From the NCBI RefSeq assembly GCF_036373705.1, contig NC_089866.1, positions 25,475,001 through 25,539,000 of the forward strand: 64,000 bases of DNA, in the 5' to 3' direction. Under the pieces are notes generated by a model that had not been told where the DNA came from, searched no databases, and saw nothing but the letters and a program-made list of their open reading frames with translations. Source of the stretch: Amia ocellicauda. Taxonomy: Eukaryota; Chordata; Actinopteri; Amiiformes; Amiidae. Of the stretch, positions 34,701-56,473 are shown one piece after another. Numbering within the stretch: the stretch's first letter is position 1; each line of letters starts with the position of its first letter. Both the position numbers and the translations under genes were made by a program.

Positions 34701-35693
34701 AAACAAAAACACAGAGATCACACCCTGAGGTTATATTCCAGTTAGTTCTATTCCTATACAAAGGCAGTCTTCAACTCCGACAGCCAGCCGATCAGTTACT
34801 TAAAATACTGTACTGGAATTCTGTGACTGGAATAGGTGCTGTGAATGCACTTAATAAATTAAAAAAGGAGAACATACTCAGTGCTTGCATGACAGATGCA
34901 CATGTTAGAATGCTTTTAAGGAAAGTTGCCTAGGGAAACAACTCTTATTACACAAGGCCAGAACAGAAAAAATATGAAACTAGAAGAGAACTCAAGTATT
35001 GGCAAATTTTTATTTTAGATTTTCCCAAGTTGGGAAAGCCCATTTTAAACTTGGCAGTGGCAACTCACACACAGCCCTTTGGGGGATGCTGCTCACAATT
35101 GGCTTGGACACAGAGCGAGACCAGTAATGTTTGTACTAATGGACTTGCAAGTGACGCCACCTGTTACTTTTAACGAGTGGATCTAGTTTCTAAAGTTTTA
35201 TTTCTCTCCAGTGTGGTTTTAAGAGTACACCAAAATGTAACATCTTCATAATGAATGCAACAATCTATGCATTCATGGGAAAGACACTGCTTACAGGTTG
35301 GGAGTCAGTGCATTTACCTGGGGGGCTATCTTGTGCTGGTCTGCCTTAATGATAGAGAGATCCATTAGTAGCTCACCGAGCACAAAGATAGCATCCAGAA
35401 TAACGAGGCACACCACAGAGATCTGCAAAATACAGTTAAAAAATTAAATTGTACAATGATTTTTTATTTTTATTTTTAATGAAGCTCCATTCATTTGTGG
35501 GATTCGGTACTACCTGGAACTTGTCGGAGCCGAAGAGGCCGCGCAGCTTGTCACGGAAGGTGGCATTGCGTTCTAGGGGGGGCGCTGCCTCACCCGCCTC
35601 ATCCCCTGGCTCATGCAACTCCTCGTCATGCCAGCGCGCGAATGTGTGTTTGTCATCACCCACGGCTGTGAAGTGCCTCAGATAACGAGACAT
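31521..35693 (-). CDS. HVCN1: HVCN1, voltage-gated proton channel Hv1 (5 coding exons, joined)
   Basis: A four-helix voltage-sensor protein that is itself a H+ channel. It supports charge balance for NADPH oxidase in phagocytes and pH control in sperm and other cells. The join of 35693-35514, 35422-35318, 34194-33963, 32283-32171 and 31577-31521 is 687 nt, 228 aa, all phases matching. S1 holds the selectivity Asp in VILDAIF (D70, human D112). S2 holds VELAGK (E111, K115). S3 has FEVFDG (E129, D132) and FILDIV (D143). S4 is [15 protein letters not shown] with three Arg (163, 166, 169) and N172. The C-terminal [18 protein letters not shown] region is the dimerising coiled coil. The start MSRYLRHF equals the internal Met of human MSKFLRHF. 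Of the two Zn-binding His of human Hv1, H98 (H140) is kept but the H193 position is Asp151, with a His two residues earlier. Upstream exons are non-coding and were not located. Confidence 0.97.
31578..32170 (-). other. HVCN1 intron before last exon
   Basis: 593 bp with a run of 30 A at 31751-31780 and a short CAA/TAA repeat at about 32051-32079. Confidence 0.9.
32171..32283 (-). CDS. HVCN1: HVCN1 coding exon 4 (S4 end, coiled coil)
   Basis: 113 nt between a TGTTTGCAG acceptor and a GTAAAC donor. Encodes [20 protein letters not shown] and on to QQHKNRT. Confidence 0.94.
32284..33962 (-). other. HVCN1 intron 3-4
   Basis: 1.7-kb AT-rich intron with a TTA microsatellite at 33370-33396. No gene-like content. 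Confidence 0.9.
33963..34194 (-). CDS. HVCN1: HVCN1 coding exon 3 (S2-S4)
   Basis: 232 nt. Encodes [20 protein letters not shown], then S3 and S4, ending ARIIN plus one base. It carries all three S4 arginines. A GA-type microsatellite lies just upstream of the acceptor. Confidence 0.97.
34195..35317 (-). other. HVCN1 intron 2-3
   Basis: 1.1-kb intron. It holds a GA microsatellite at about 34213-34237 and a dispersed MITE-like repeat at about 34425-34590. Confidence 0.85.
34425..34590. repeat. Dispersed hAT-like MITE copy
   Basis: Starts GCAGGGTTTTTCAAATCTAG and contains AATTAGGAGCTCAGTTGAAA, which is similar to the inner part of the copy at about 49870-49990. Ends are too decayed to define a target duplication. 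Confidence 0.5.
35318..35422 (-). CDS. HVCN1: HVCN1 coding exon 2 (S1)
   Basis: 105 nt, phase 0 to 0. Encodes [20 protein letters not shown] and on to HKIAPQ. Asp in LDA is the proton-selectivity residue. Confidence 0.97.
35514..35693 (-). CDS. HVCN1: HVCN1 first coding exon
   Basis: 180 coding nt from ATG 35693. The exon itself begins at 35710 after a GCTTGCAG acceptor, so 17 nt of 5' UTR and at least one upstream exon exist. Encodes [18 protein letters not shown] and an acidic cytosolic N terminus to GSDKFQ. Confidence 0.95.
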
Positions 35694-37740
35694 GGCTGAT
35701 GCTACAGGGCCTGCAAGCACACAAACACAATTCAGTGGTTCACAATGCACAAGGTTTTTCATTATAATTTTATTCCCTCCATGCACAGTTCTTAAGAGCT
35801 GGTCAAATCATTTTTTTTTTTTTTTTAAGTAATTCATTACTTCTATATGGGTTTTTTGTTTTTAATTAAAATCAGTTAAAACTGAATATGAAAAATAAGC
35901 TGAATGTTATCAGGCTGATTTAGGGCTCAAATAAATCAAAACGTTGACCCACACACAAATTGCAGGTTACGAAACTCTGTGGCATTTTGATTTATAGTAG
36001 AAAGTGGCTTCTAACAATAAATTTAAGCACAGTACAGACTTACATTTTGTGATTCACAGGTGGGTCCATATTTTTATTTGAACTAGCCCTTGGTCTGATT
36101 TAGCACCTTTAATAAGGTGATTTGCTTGACACAAGACAAATGATACTTTCCTCTTTCTTGATTTATTGTAAATTGTCTAAATTGTAAGAATCTCTCTCAG
36201 GTCAATTACAGTATTCTTCCTTGGATCTTCCTACAAATGTCACAGATGACTTCACTGATCAAAACTATTAGTCTGAGTCTTTAAACTAAATGAAACTGAA
36301 CCCAAACCTTCTCACATCACTTACATTAAACTCCAGGAGGTAAAAGTTCACTGTTAAATTACACAAACCACTACAAAGCCACAAATAAAATCCTTGCTAT
36401 GAAATGTGTAGGCCTACACAAATCTAAGACAAAACACAGTGAAAACTTTAAATACATCAGGACCTCAACTCAAGTCTCGGTGCTTTTCCTTGATTAAATA
36501 TGAACAATCAAAATAAATAAATCAAATGCACAAAGGCCAGAATAGCTCCTGGACATGATTGATACAGAACATACATTATGCTTATATATCTGGATAGATG
36601 ACAGTTTTCACCCAAATGTGGAGTATCACAATGATGCCTGTTGACTTTTTGCTGTGTCACCATTTGCTCTTTCCTCTTTCTTGTTCACTATCAGCAAGAG
36701 AAGTTATGAAATAAGTTCCCACCTTCACCAAAGAATCAGACACTTGTAGGTCTGACTTTCACCATACACTACAGCTGTTTGGCAACCCGAAAGACAGAAT
36801 GGTGAAATGTTTCAATGAGATACATATAATGAACGCTTCCAACGCCAAAAGCAAAAAATGGAATGCTAATGTGACCAATAACTACATATAATGCATCTAG
36901 TATCAGCCAGTCACAAAGATAAAGAATACATTCTGTACTCACCAGTATTGCACAGTGAAAGGGATCTTCCAAGTAATGCATGTGAGTGCATACTAACTAC
37001 ACCCAAAAAACTTATTTGAGCAAAATGTCCTACCAATGAGCAAGTGATTAAAATGCCCCTCACCTACCACACCCTTTGCATGGTATAATTCCTCATTTTA
37101 ATGACAACCAGCACTTTCCCGATAAGCAAGTCACCAGCACAAAGCACACTGACACTTTGCAAATATTGATACTGCTTGTCACCAAGGAATACATTTATTT
37201 TAACCAACCTGAGAGACTTTTTTTAAAATTTGTTAAATGAATGTTTCTCTTTTAGACTGAGAAACAGGGCACAGGGAAAACTGGTTATGCAAATACAAAA
37301 TGAAAAACACATACATGAGTCAGTGCATTCCACTTATACTGCACTGTTGCAGCAGAACAAGTTGGAACATATCAAAAAAGGCTTCATCCATGGAGCATGA
37401 CCAAATACACATCTAAAACCAACAATGTACCTTCCTGTCTTTGTCCCCTAAAACTAATGGATAGGTCCACACAGACAGCACAGGGATCAGATGAGAGTTT
37501 CTCTGTACACGTGGTTCTCTCTTATATTTCATTTTGAGATAATGTAACGTAAAACTAAACACACCATCAGTGAAGAAAATTCCCTTAAAGGTTTCATGGC
37601 CAGGAAAGTAATTATGAAAAAATGTAAACAGTCTAAAGTAGCAGGTGCAAATGGAGATATTCATGTACACCTCCTGTCTACCCATCTTCCATGGTCTATC
37701 ATTACAGTTGTGCTCGAAACATTTACACACATTTCATCAC

Positions 37741-37909
37741 CATCAGCCTATTTCGATCCACTGCTGGATAAAGGCGTCTTTTGATATTCTTTTGTCCATC
37801 TATCATCTGTTCTTCTTGCCATGTGTCAACGTCTCCAGCCCATTGCCATTTTAACATTTGTACTCACACTCTCTCTCTCATATATATTATACACACACAC
37901 TCAATACAA

Positions 37910-37969
<60 letters not shown>

Positions 37970-38226
37970 TTTGTCTTGTTTATATATATATAACAAAATG
38001 AAATGAAGATGATATAATGGCAATTCATATAGTAACAATAACAGAACAAAGACGGACAAAAGAAGCTAGAGAACGGATCTCAAGAGATTAAAAAAGACCT
38101 GGAAGATGACCACAGTTAAAGACGGGAAGATTAAATAAGCTTTGCTGGTGCAAGCTGAGGATAAGACATCTGGAAACATCTTTGGGAGGCCTTCATCCAG
38201 CAGGCGATCGATAAAGGCTGAAAATG
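37741..38226. repeat. Diverged inverted repeats flanking a (TA)n tract
   Basis: The left arm at 37741-37860 and the right arm at about 38090-38226 share, in opposite orientation, a core of CAGCCT..TCGATC..CTGCTGGAT.AAGGC with 5 mismatches in 32 positions. Between them lies a pure TA tract (37912-37966). They look like two old copies of one dispersed repeat family in head-to-head arrangement. Confidence 0.6.
37912..37966. repeat. (TA)n microsatellite
   Basis: About 27 uninterrupted TA units, between the inverted repeats described at 37741-38226. Confidence 0.97.
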
Positions 38227-38532
38227 ATGATACACAAACACACATGTTAAATACATACATAGACCAAAAAATAAATACATACTTACCGTTAGCAATATAT
38301 AGATATATATTCGGTCAGTCTATTTGTAACTCTTTTAACTGCCTGTTGTAATAATGTGTTACCGACACTTGTCTGTCTAGTTATGATTTATATTAGTGCA
38401 GTAGTTCCTCTTTCAATGTGACAAACACGTCTCTAATCTCTCCACAGTGTAAATAAACCCTCACGGGTGGAGGCACACTCTTTCCGAAGGGTCCGTGTCG
38501 TGTTTATCTACTTTTTATAATTCCGTTCACAA

Positions 38533-38572
38533 TTATATATATATATATATATATACATACATACATACATAC
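38533..38572. repeat. (TA)n(CATA)n microsatellite
   Basis: TA units followed by five CATA units. Confidence 0.95.
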
Positions 38573-40177
38573 AAATAGTTAAAAGTAAAATAAGTGAATA
38601 CTACTTGATAGAAACATTTATAAACCACATAATACGACACCAACCAACCGTTTCAGAAAACTAACTTCTCTCCCTATTTGCATCTCGTGATTTCCTGCTC
38701 GCAAAAGAAAACAAATTAAATCTGTCAAATTACTGTCGTTAGCGTTATTTAATCTTTGACTAGTTGATATTTATGTATGTATCTTTCTTTAAAAAAATAC
38801 ATGCAAGTAAAAGTTTTCGAAGAACTATTTAAAAACACCAACTCGACAGAGCGGATCTCAACAATCCCGGGGATTCACTTGGAAATCAAGGTCTACTTCC
38901 CCCACAGAAGTCCGCAATACTGTTAAAAGCGATGAGAATATAATTATTAATGTTTTATTAAATAAATATACCTGAAATGTATATTTTATGTTGGTAAGTT
39001 TCTTTCTCCGTTTTTCCCCACAAAGAATCTTTGACCCCATTGTAATCCCGCCCCTCACCTTGAGGATTCCCAGTCTGCAGTTTTTCTCCTCCTAAAAACG
39101 AAGCTGGAATTGAGTTTCCTTCACACAAGTTGAATGCAATTTAATATAAACTACAACAACACAACTGAAGTACACAGCTAAGTAAGTTACACTTTGGTCA
39201 GTGCTGCAAGCCTCAAAATGCCAAAAACTTTAATTTATTTACAACATTTAAGTTAGCAGTTTTCGCCATGACAAATTCATTACATTTCATGGACTCTTTT
39301 GAACCTCATCCTGCCGAATTGTATGGATTTTAAACTATGGATATGTAACCCGTAAGTTATGGCAAGTCCGCGAAACAGACGCACAGTAACCCAAATATTT
39401 AACGAATCGCAGCACATTATTAAATACATTGCTATGATAATTATTGAGGTTTTTTTTTTTTTCTTTCTTAACGTTTTGAAGATAAAGGCAGAAATTTGTC
39501 TGCGTGTGTCACAAGTTATGGACTAAGCGCCGCAAAGTACAAGTCTATCTCCTATACTTGGGTTGTGTTGTCAAACCAATGTCCTTCCTTTATTATGCAC
39601 ATATAAAACATCCCTTCCTCACGTTTCACCGTTACATGTCCAGTTAAAAGAAACTAAATATATGCACAGAAGAGCCCATTTGTGAAGACAAACTCACAGA
39701 AGTTATGGCACCAGTTTCATCAATAGTAATGTTTGGCCAGTAGATGGCATTCCAAAACAGCGCTAGGAGATGTCTATTAATTAACTATATAACCATGAGA
39801 CTGAAGAAAGCGCTATTTCCTTGGATGCGCATTGACCACGATCACTTTTTGAAGGGGAGGGTGGAGGACAAAAAGAAAACTTCAAACTGCATCTGTGGGT
39901 ATACCAGCAGTTTTATAATTTTTAATGCGAAAAGCCATGGCAACATCACACTGGAGAAAATGCATAGAAACAAATATGTAAACCATTCACATACATTATG
40001 GATGCAATCTCTTGCTAAACTAGATGCATTCAATGCAGGCGCTCTTCGTGTAAGGTTCGCTGCTGGGATGTGTACATTGCCACCTCTGATCACACTCCTA
40101 GAATCATCTATTGGCAAATATACAAGTCAGGCACCTGTTCCTTAAAATGTAAACAATCAAATACAGGTTTTCTAGCT

Positions 40178-41587
40178 TTTATTTTGCAAATAAAAACAAA
40201 AAAACACTTCATTCTAGAACATTACCCCCCCCACCCACCCCACCCCCCCCAACATACACAATCCCCACAGTCTTTATTAAACATGTATACAATAGTTTAA
40301 ATGTGGAAAATTTGAACTCATGAGGTTTTATACAAGGTATTGCCAATGCTGGACAAAATTATGCAAGGTATATATACACACAAACACACAAAAGATTTTC
40401 AGTGAGACAGAAGACGAGATTGAAATGAAATCATTCTCTAATGAAAAACTCTAAAGGTGTGATAAGTTACCAATACCTGAAGAAAAATAAAGAGCTAGAT
40501 TAGCTTTAAGACAGAAAACAGACATGCCTTGAAGGAAAAGGGACCTTACATATTATACTACTAATGCTAGAGACATGCAACAAAAAAAACAATCCTCTTT
40601 AGAAAGTGTTACATGCCTTTACTTAAAGTGGAGCAACCTGCGTCTAGTACTGAAAGCTGCATAAGGAATCATCTTGAATAAGTGTCACATTCAAAAGAAA
40701 CAAAATAAGGCAAGGCATCTTGTTAAAAATGACTAATTATAAAATGTATACTGGTGTTAAGCCAAGAAAAACGCTGATAAAGAGTCTTAATTCATTTTGT
40801 TATAGTGATAGTATGCACTCCCTTACAATGTGTGAAATTTACAGGGGATCAATGATCTGAAATATAAAATTAAATGTGAAATGGTGAAGTGTTAATAAGA
40901 GAAAGACAACATCTAAAAGAATTGCTTTATTCATTTGAAGTATACAGTACAGGAAGTGTGCTTAAAATACACCAATTCAGTGATGGGAGCAGATGGAATC
41001 ATTATTACTTCTGATCACTACACAAGACAAGTGTGTCAAATGTGGGAAATAAAACCAGTCTTAACTAAAATCCTTATGGGATCGTCTTTGCTTAGTTCTG
41101 AAGTTCATTCTATGCAAATACTTTTCACAGTGGTTTGAGCAGTTTGTGTTGGGTTCCATCATGTATAGTGGAAAAAACAGGCAGGTCTATTATCTGAAAC
41201 CTGTTTGACTGATGCGTCTTCTCGGCTTCCAGCAAAGCACAATCCATTGGTGGCGGAGACATTTACATTGTAAAAAGTGCTCTGAAATGTGTTGAAGACT
41301 GGCTGCAAACGAGTACATAAACCCAAAAGTTGTTGAAGAGAAAACAGCCATTGAAGTCTGAAGATCTAGAAAAATCTATTCACTTTCACCCTTTACCTTG
41401 AAGTAGCAGTCTTCTCAGTTGCTGTTGCAAATCGAACCAAACAGTTTTTCATGTTTGAGAAACCACTAGACGAGAAGTAAAATCTATTCCAAGCAAGCCA
41501 ACCAATAAAACATTACAGAAAAAGGGTAATTTTGTTTAAAAATGGAGATTGTATGTTACAAGTCCACCAGGGCAATGCCAGCATGTC
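40178..41587 (-). other. PPP1CC 3' UTR
   Basis: Follows the PPP1CC stop codon on minus. Poly(A) signals AATAAA (minus) lie at 40273-40278 and 40178-40183, giving a 3' UTR of about 1.3-1.4 kb. It contains a C-rich tract at about 40224-40249 just upstream of the first signal. Otherwise AT-rich and featureless. Confidence 0.65.
40273..40278 (-). promoter_or_regulatory. Candidate PPP1CC poly(A) signal
   Basis: AATAAA on minus (TTTATT on plus), about 1.31 kb after the stop codon. A second copy is at 40178-40183. Confidence 0.45.
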
Positions 41588-51711
<10,124 letters not shown>

Positions 51712-52080
51712 AGCTTGGTTATATAGCGCTCAGTATATATTTTAAACAAATAAAAACAAAATATATACACTTCCGTTTTGGTAATGCACTCTTATTTCAC
51801 TCTAAAACACAACAAGGCCGTAACGACACTTATGCCTCCGTCCACCCACACCGTAACGACTTGCTTGGAATTAAAAAAAAAAAATGGCGACAGCTTCTAT
51901 TCTCCCGTCGTCGCCGGGCGGCGGAGCGATTCCGATAGCCCACTACAAGGCACTTTTTATTGGGCGGTGGACGCAATGCAGACACAGCACGATGCACGCC
52001 CTATTTGTTACTCCTCCGCTCTGAGAAAAAAAGTGCTTGGGTGTTTCGGTGACCGAAACGTCTCATTCAACAGCTCTGCA
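51712..52080 (-). promoter_or_regulatory. PPP1CC 5' UTR and promoter
   Basis: GC-richer than its surroundings. It has an ETS motif CGGAAGTG (minus, 51768-51775), a YY1-like core CGCCATTT (minus, 51882-51889), and a GGGCGGCGGAG stretch near 51917. A 17-bp palindrome, GTTTCGG-TGA-CCGAAAC, lies at 52043-52059. No TATA box at a sensible distance is obvious. Confidence 0.6.
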
Positions 52081-52860
52081 CAAGCATTGTGTTGCATTAT
52101 ACGTTTGTCTTTATGTTTTTTTTGTGTGTTTTTTTATGCATATTTGAACGTAGAAAACAGTGCATAAGAGACATGTGTATATTATAGAAGAAGTTTCTTG
52201 TATATCTCAGTTTTATTTCTAGCTATAGAGAGTTATTATATATATTATTATAGTGTTTTCTATTTATTCAGCCTAATATCCTACAAAATAAGCCATCTTA
52301 CTTCAAGCAGCTGTACATGCATTCACAGCTTGTTATGGTTCAAAACAAAAATCATGAAACCAGTTTAGAAATATCTGAATTATCTCCAGACCTTGTTGCT
52401 CCCAAATGTAGGCCTCCCTAGGATTCATACAATAACTTGTGTCTTCATTAGTACTCATCCTTTAGGTGACCATAGTCACTGGTACACTTTGATACAGGAT
52501 GAGATTTTCACATTGCCTTTAAATAGAAATGCATAACTGAAATCAAGCATTACACTGTGCTAAATTTAGTATTATAATATTTCCTGTTCTTTGCAGATAT
52601 TAATACATTAAAGGCCCCTATTCCTCTTCTGTAAACTAATAATAAATTGCATATAAGTTAATGGGCAAGTATTCTTCCTATGATCAGCAGCTGTTGTGAT
52701 TGAAATAAGCTGAATAATTGCATCAATGAACTAGTTACCAGTTTAGATATAACAAAAACCAAAAGGGGCCATATCTCCCCAGGCCCAGGTTTGGCTAGCC
52801 ATAACATACTTGATCTTACTTACTTGCTCTGGGAGCTTCTCGGTTCCGTATTCACATAGG
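52081..52860. other. Intergenic, no gene seen
   Basis: AT-rich, with short open frames only. Confidence 0.8.
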
Positions 52861-53096
52861 AAACTGTTTCTTAACCCTAGTCCCAGAGTACCCATGTGTT
52901 GTCTGTTTTTTCTTCTAGTTGCTCTGAAATTACTAAATTGAACTCTGTACTGAACTCATATTCCTTAATTGTGCCTTTTTAATTATTGTCAACTGGGAAA
53001 CAGTTGAGATAGTTTAGTTCATGAGCACTCAACTGGAGTAAACAACAAAAAAATAAAGATACATGAGTATTATAGGATTAGGGTTGAGGACCACTG
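52861..53096. mobile_element. hAT-like MITE with inverted ends
   Basis: The left end GTTTCTTAACCCTAGTCC and the right end (inverse CAGTGGTCCTCAACCCTAAT) are imperfect inverted repeats of the 'CAGTGGTTCTCAACCCTGG' type. Length about 236 bp, no coding capacity. The target duplication is no longer clear. Confidence 0.65.
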
Positions 53097-54043
53097 ATTT
53101 AAGGGGTCATATTGGGAAAATTATTGTATGTGTGTCATTCCTGGGATTGAGTCCAGCATTTCCTCAGCCCAACCATGATCCAATCATCTTGCTATGCATT
53201 GGGCCCATTGCCATTTCACACTCTTCACTCTCCCAGTGACACAGTTTTTTTTTTTTTTTTTGCTTTCGCAATCAGAAAGATCTTCAGTGGATATTACTCC
53301 CCCCCAGCTCCCTTGCTCATGGCTGCTCATGCGTTACTATTGCCATCTCAACAGCTCTCCTGCTAGGAAGTGTTGAGCTCAGGTGAATCCTCGTTTGGAG
53401 TTCTCAAACGCTACACAGGACCTTAGTGGCCGCTCTGTAGCCTGTGGCCCTTGTCCTTGTATATGGCAGCTTGTATGAATTTGAAGTTGCCATCCTTAAT
53501 TCCCAATAAAAGAACCAAATAGAAGGAAGTTGGCCTCTGTTCATAGATTTCACTGTGGGATAACGACAAGCCCTAATATTCTTTATGCGTATGTCTCTGA
53601 ACCTGCTCACTAAATCTGATTATTTATTAGTAGGAACCCAAATAAATTCAGCCAAACCCCATAGCATATGATATTTAGCATATGGTGACATATTGGTAAC
53701 CTTGCTTATTCAATCTTATTAGCCCAATTAAATAAAATGGCATTGCTTATAGTAATATATGTGAGCAAATTACATTTTTATTAAATGTTTTGCTGTGCAG
53801 AATATGCAACACAAGAATCTTTTCTAAACCATTTTCAAATTATATGATTTAACATACTTTATTCTACAATATAGCATTTAGTGAATACCAGTTTATACAT
53901 TTCCTTTTGAACTCTATGCAGGTTAATTATGTCATAGGAAGTAATTACATTGTTTGCAAACTCATGTTCCTTTTAAGAAACTATTCAGTCATGGATTTAA
54001 CCACCTGGTACAGAGAATCAGGCCTTTGATATAATCAGATTTA
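53097..54043. other. Intergenic, no gene seen
   Basis: AT-rich with a T-run at about 53246-53261. No recognisable feature. Confidence 0.8.
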
Positions 54044-54566
54044 CAGTTAGGTCCATAAATATATGGACAGTGACAGAATTGTAATCATTTTGGCTTTGTA
54101 TACCACCGCAATGGATTTGATAGAAGTGTAGACTTTCTTCTTTATTTAGTTACATCCAAATTGGGTGAACAGTGTAGGAATTACTCCCATTTTTATATGT
54201 GGTCCCCCCAATTTTAGGGGCTCAAAAGTAATTGGACAATTGGCTGCTCAGCTGTCTCAGATGTTCCATGGCCAGGTGTGTGTTTTTCCATCATTAGTTC
54301 AATTACAGGTAAGGAGATAAAAGGTCTAGATTTGATTTCTAGTGTGGCATTTGCATTTGGAATCTGTTGCTGTTAACCCTCAATATGAAGTCCAAAGAGC
54401 TGCCACTGTGGGTGAAGTAAGCCATCATTAGACTGAAAAATCAAATCAAATCAAATCAATCAGAAAAATTGCAAAAACATTAGGTGTAGCCAAATTAACT
54501 ATTTGGTACATTCTTAAAAAGAAAACGCACTGGTGAGCTCAGGAACACCAAAGTCCTGGAAGACAG
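54044..54566 (+). mobile_element. Tc1-like element, 5' relic
   Basis: Starts after TA with CAGTTAGGTCCATAAATATA, the terminal repeat of a common fish Tc1-like family. It continues to a transposase start MKSKELPLWVK at about 54388 that is broken by an early stop and by an AAATC repeat expansion near 54428. KLTIWYILKK of the DNA-binding region is still readable. The right half and right terminal repeat are absent. Confidence 0.75.
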
Positions 54567-54567
54567 C

Positions 54568-54633
54568 TGTATAAATGGGTACAAATGTAAGTTGCCCTGG
54601 ATAAGAGCGTCAGCTAAATGACAAAAATAATAA
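54568..54633 (+). repeat. L2/SINE 3' tail fragment
   Basis: GTAAGTTGCCCTGGATAAGA followed by GCGTCAGCTAAATGAC matches the 3' end shared by fish L2 LINEs and the SINEs they mobilise. It abuts the Tc1 relic, suggesting that the relic was truncated by this insertion or by a later deletion. Confidence 0.75.
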
Positions 54634-56417
54634 TTTGTTGGACTGGGAAGAGACAACCAAATAAGTGTCCCCAATGCCACAAGTTTGTGTCTTAGATTGG
54701 GTTGTTAGCTTTCCAAGGGTTGCTTTCTAATATTGAAAAGACAACTCCCCAAAATCATCGTAGTCCTTTTTAGGGTACAGTAGTTTTTTGCTGGGGAGTT
54801 ATTTTTGGAACTGGAAACATACACCCAAAATAGGTTAGCATTCCGAGGCATACTTTTCAGTAATTTAGACATCAATAATTCCCTTTTATACCTTCATTAT
54901 AGTTCAATACAGCTCTACACAGTTTTTTTTAACTTCACGATAACCTTCTCCTCATCTAGAACCCATTTTGGGTTTTACACAGTCCCCTTATAACACCATA
55001 TCGATGCTGTGGTCTTTAAATCTCAAAACTTTAGACTTTTTTTCTCAAAAGTTTATTTCAACTTTAAATCTCAAAACTTTTGCCTTTTTTTCTCAAAAGT
55101 TTATTTTGACTTTAAATCTCAAAATATATATATTTTTTCTCTCTCTTAGTGGCCCTAATGCTCTTCCGTACTAATGCTCTTCCGTAGTATAAGCAATCTG
55201 AAACATGATTTTTCCCAGACACTTGCTTTTTGAGCTCTTTCCGGTATTTGAAGACCAAACAGCTGTTGCTCCAACTGAGTTAACATTAAATAGCATGTAG
55301 CCTCTTTCTCTCTCTCTCTCTCTCTCACTCACTCTCTCACATATGAACATTCAAGTGTCTGTATTGGTTCTCTATTGCAAAGCAATTGAATGGATTGCTT
55401 ATCTCCCTGGGTAATGGTAGTGAATCAATTGTTGAGTAACACCAAGAACAGTGTCCTCAAAGTGGCTATGTTACAGGTCAGTGTTAGAGTATTGGCTTAC
55501 GGGAGTAATTAATGCATATTTCAGTGAAAAAGCTTGGACTGTGCCATGTGCCAACACCTGCTCATCTAATCACCTAATGGAAATGATGTCATCTTTGTCT
55601 GACACCGCTGCTCAAGTCTGTCTCAATACAGAAGGCATTACGCTCCCTGACACACCCCCTGCTGCAGAAAAATGAGACTGCTTCTACTACAAATGTTAAT
55701 GTACAGTGAATTAAATTACACATTTTAGCTTTGGTTATTAGTTTATTGTTATTCTTTGAGCTCCGTTAGATAGCTGTTGCCTGCCAACGCGCGGGAATTG
55801 AAAAAGTTAGTCCCTGCTGCTGCTACAAACTTTTAATGTGCCATGCATTAAATGACTTATTCAAGCTTTACACTATGAATTGTTGATATTGAAACTGCAG
55901 TAGTTAAATAAACCCTCCCACAGGCCGTTGGGGCTTCTCACTGGTGCTAGTACAGCCTTTTTCTTGTGCAGCTTGTCCACTGCTGCCATGTCCACCCCCG
56001 TGCAGACCGCACCCCCACCACCTTGGCCACTCCTTATCTCTCTGGAAAGAGCACCCAATGCTATCGTTCTTGAGGGTTGGGGTCGCACCCATAGGGTCCT
56101 CTCTTCCAGCCTTCGGACAGGAGGACTGCGGCGACTCTATCCTCTCTACAGTGCCCTACAGGTCTTTGTGACAGTGTATATGAGTGACAGTGTCAATGTG
56201 TCAGAGTGAGTGTCTGTCTCTGTGTAGAAGAATGAAAGTCAATGTCTCAGTGAATCACAGACACAGTGTTCCTGTGTGTCAGATTGAATTAGTGTCTCTG
56301 TGAATCACAGTTTCATTGTTTCAGAGAAAACGTGTGGGGGTGTGTGTGTGTCAGTGAGCAGGTGCATGCATGCGGCCAGGCCAGCACCATGGAGATGGAC
56401 GGTTTGAGTGACTCCAG
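54634..56417. other. Intergenic with small repeats
   Basis: Contains a 48-bp tandem repeat at 55014-55126, a doubled 16-bp unit (ACTAATGCTCTTCCGT) at about 55157-55187, a TC tract at about 55307-55326, and a GC-rich patch with overlapping open frames on both strands at about 55910-56160. GTGTCAGTG-like imperfect repeats fill 56160-56350. No protein family was recognised. Confidence 0.65.
55014..55126. repeat. 48-bp minisatellite, about 2.3 units
   Basis: Units start at 55014, 55062 and 55110, each beginning CTTTAAATCTCAAAAC and containing TTTCTCAAAAGTTTATTT. Confidence 0.9.
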
Positions 56418-56473
56418 GGCCTGATCGATGGCAACAAGAGGTGGCTGCAGAGCTACCGGAAGGACCCCAACCT
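56418..56473 (+). other. Isolated exon-like stretch with U12-like donor
   Basis: After a GACTCCAG acceptor, 56 nt read without stop as GLIDGNKRWLQSYRKDPN. They are followed by GTATCCTTCC, a close match to the U12 GT-AG donor consensus. The codon choice and composition are more exon-like than the surroundings. I do not recognise the peptide and could not find partner exons with certainty, so this may be a decayed or orphan exon. Confidence 0.3.

Larger units (their letters stand above)
35711..40177. other. HVCN1 upstream region (5' intron(s), promoter) and intergenic DNA
   Basis: No coding exon is recognised. HVCN1 must have a non-coding first exon here because its first coding exon starts with an acceptor. 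A GC box (CCCGCCCC, 39047-39054) marks a possible promoter but is weak evidence. Repeats inside are a TA microsatellite at 37912-37966 flanked by inverted diverged repeats, and a TA/CATA microsatellite at 38533-38572. Confidence 0.6.
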
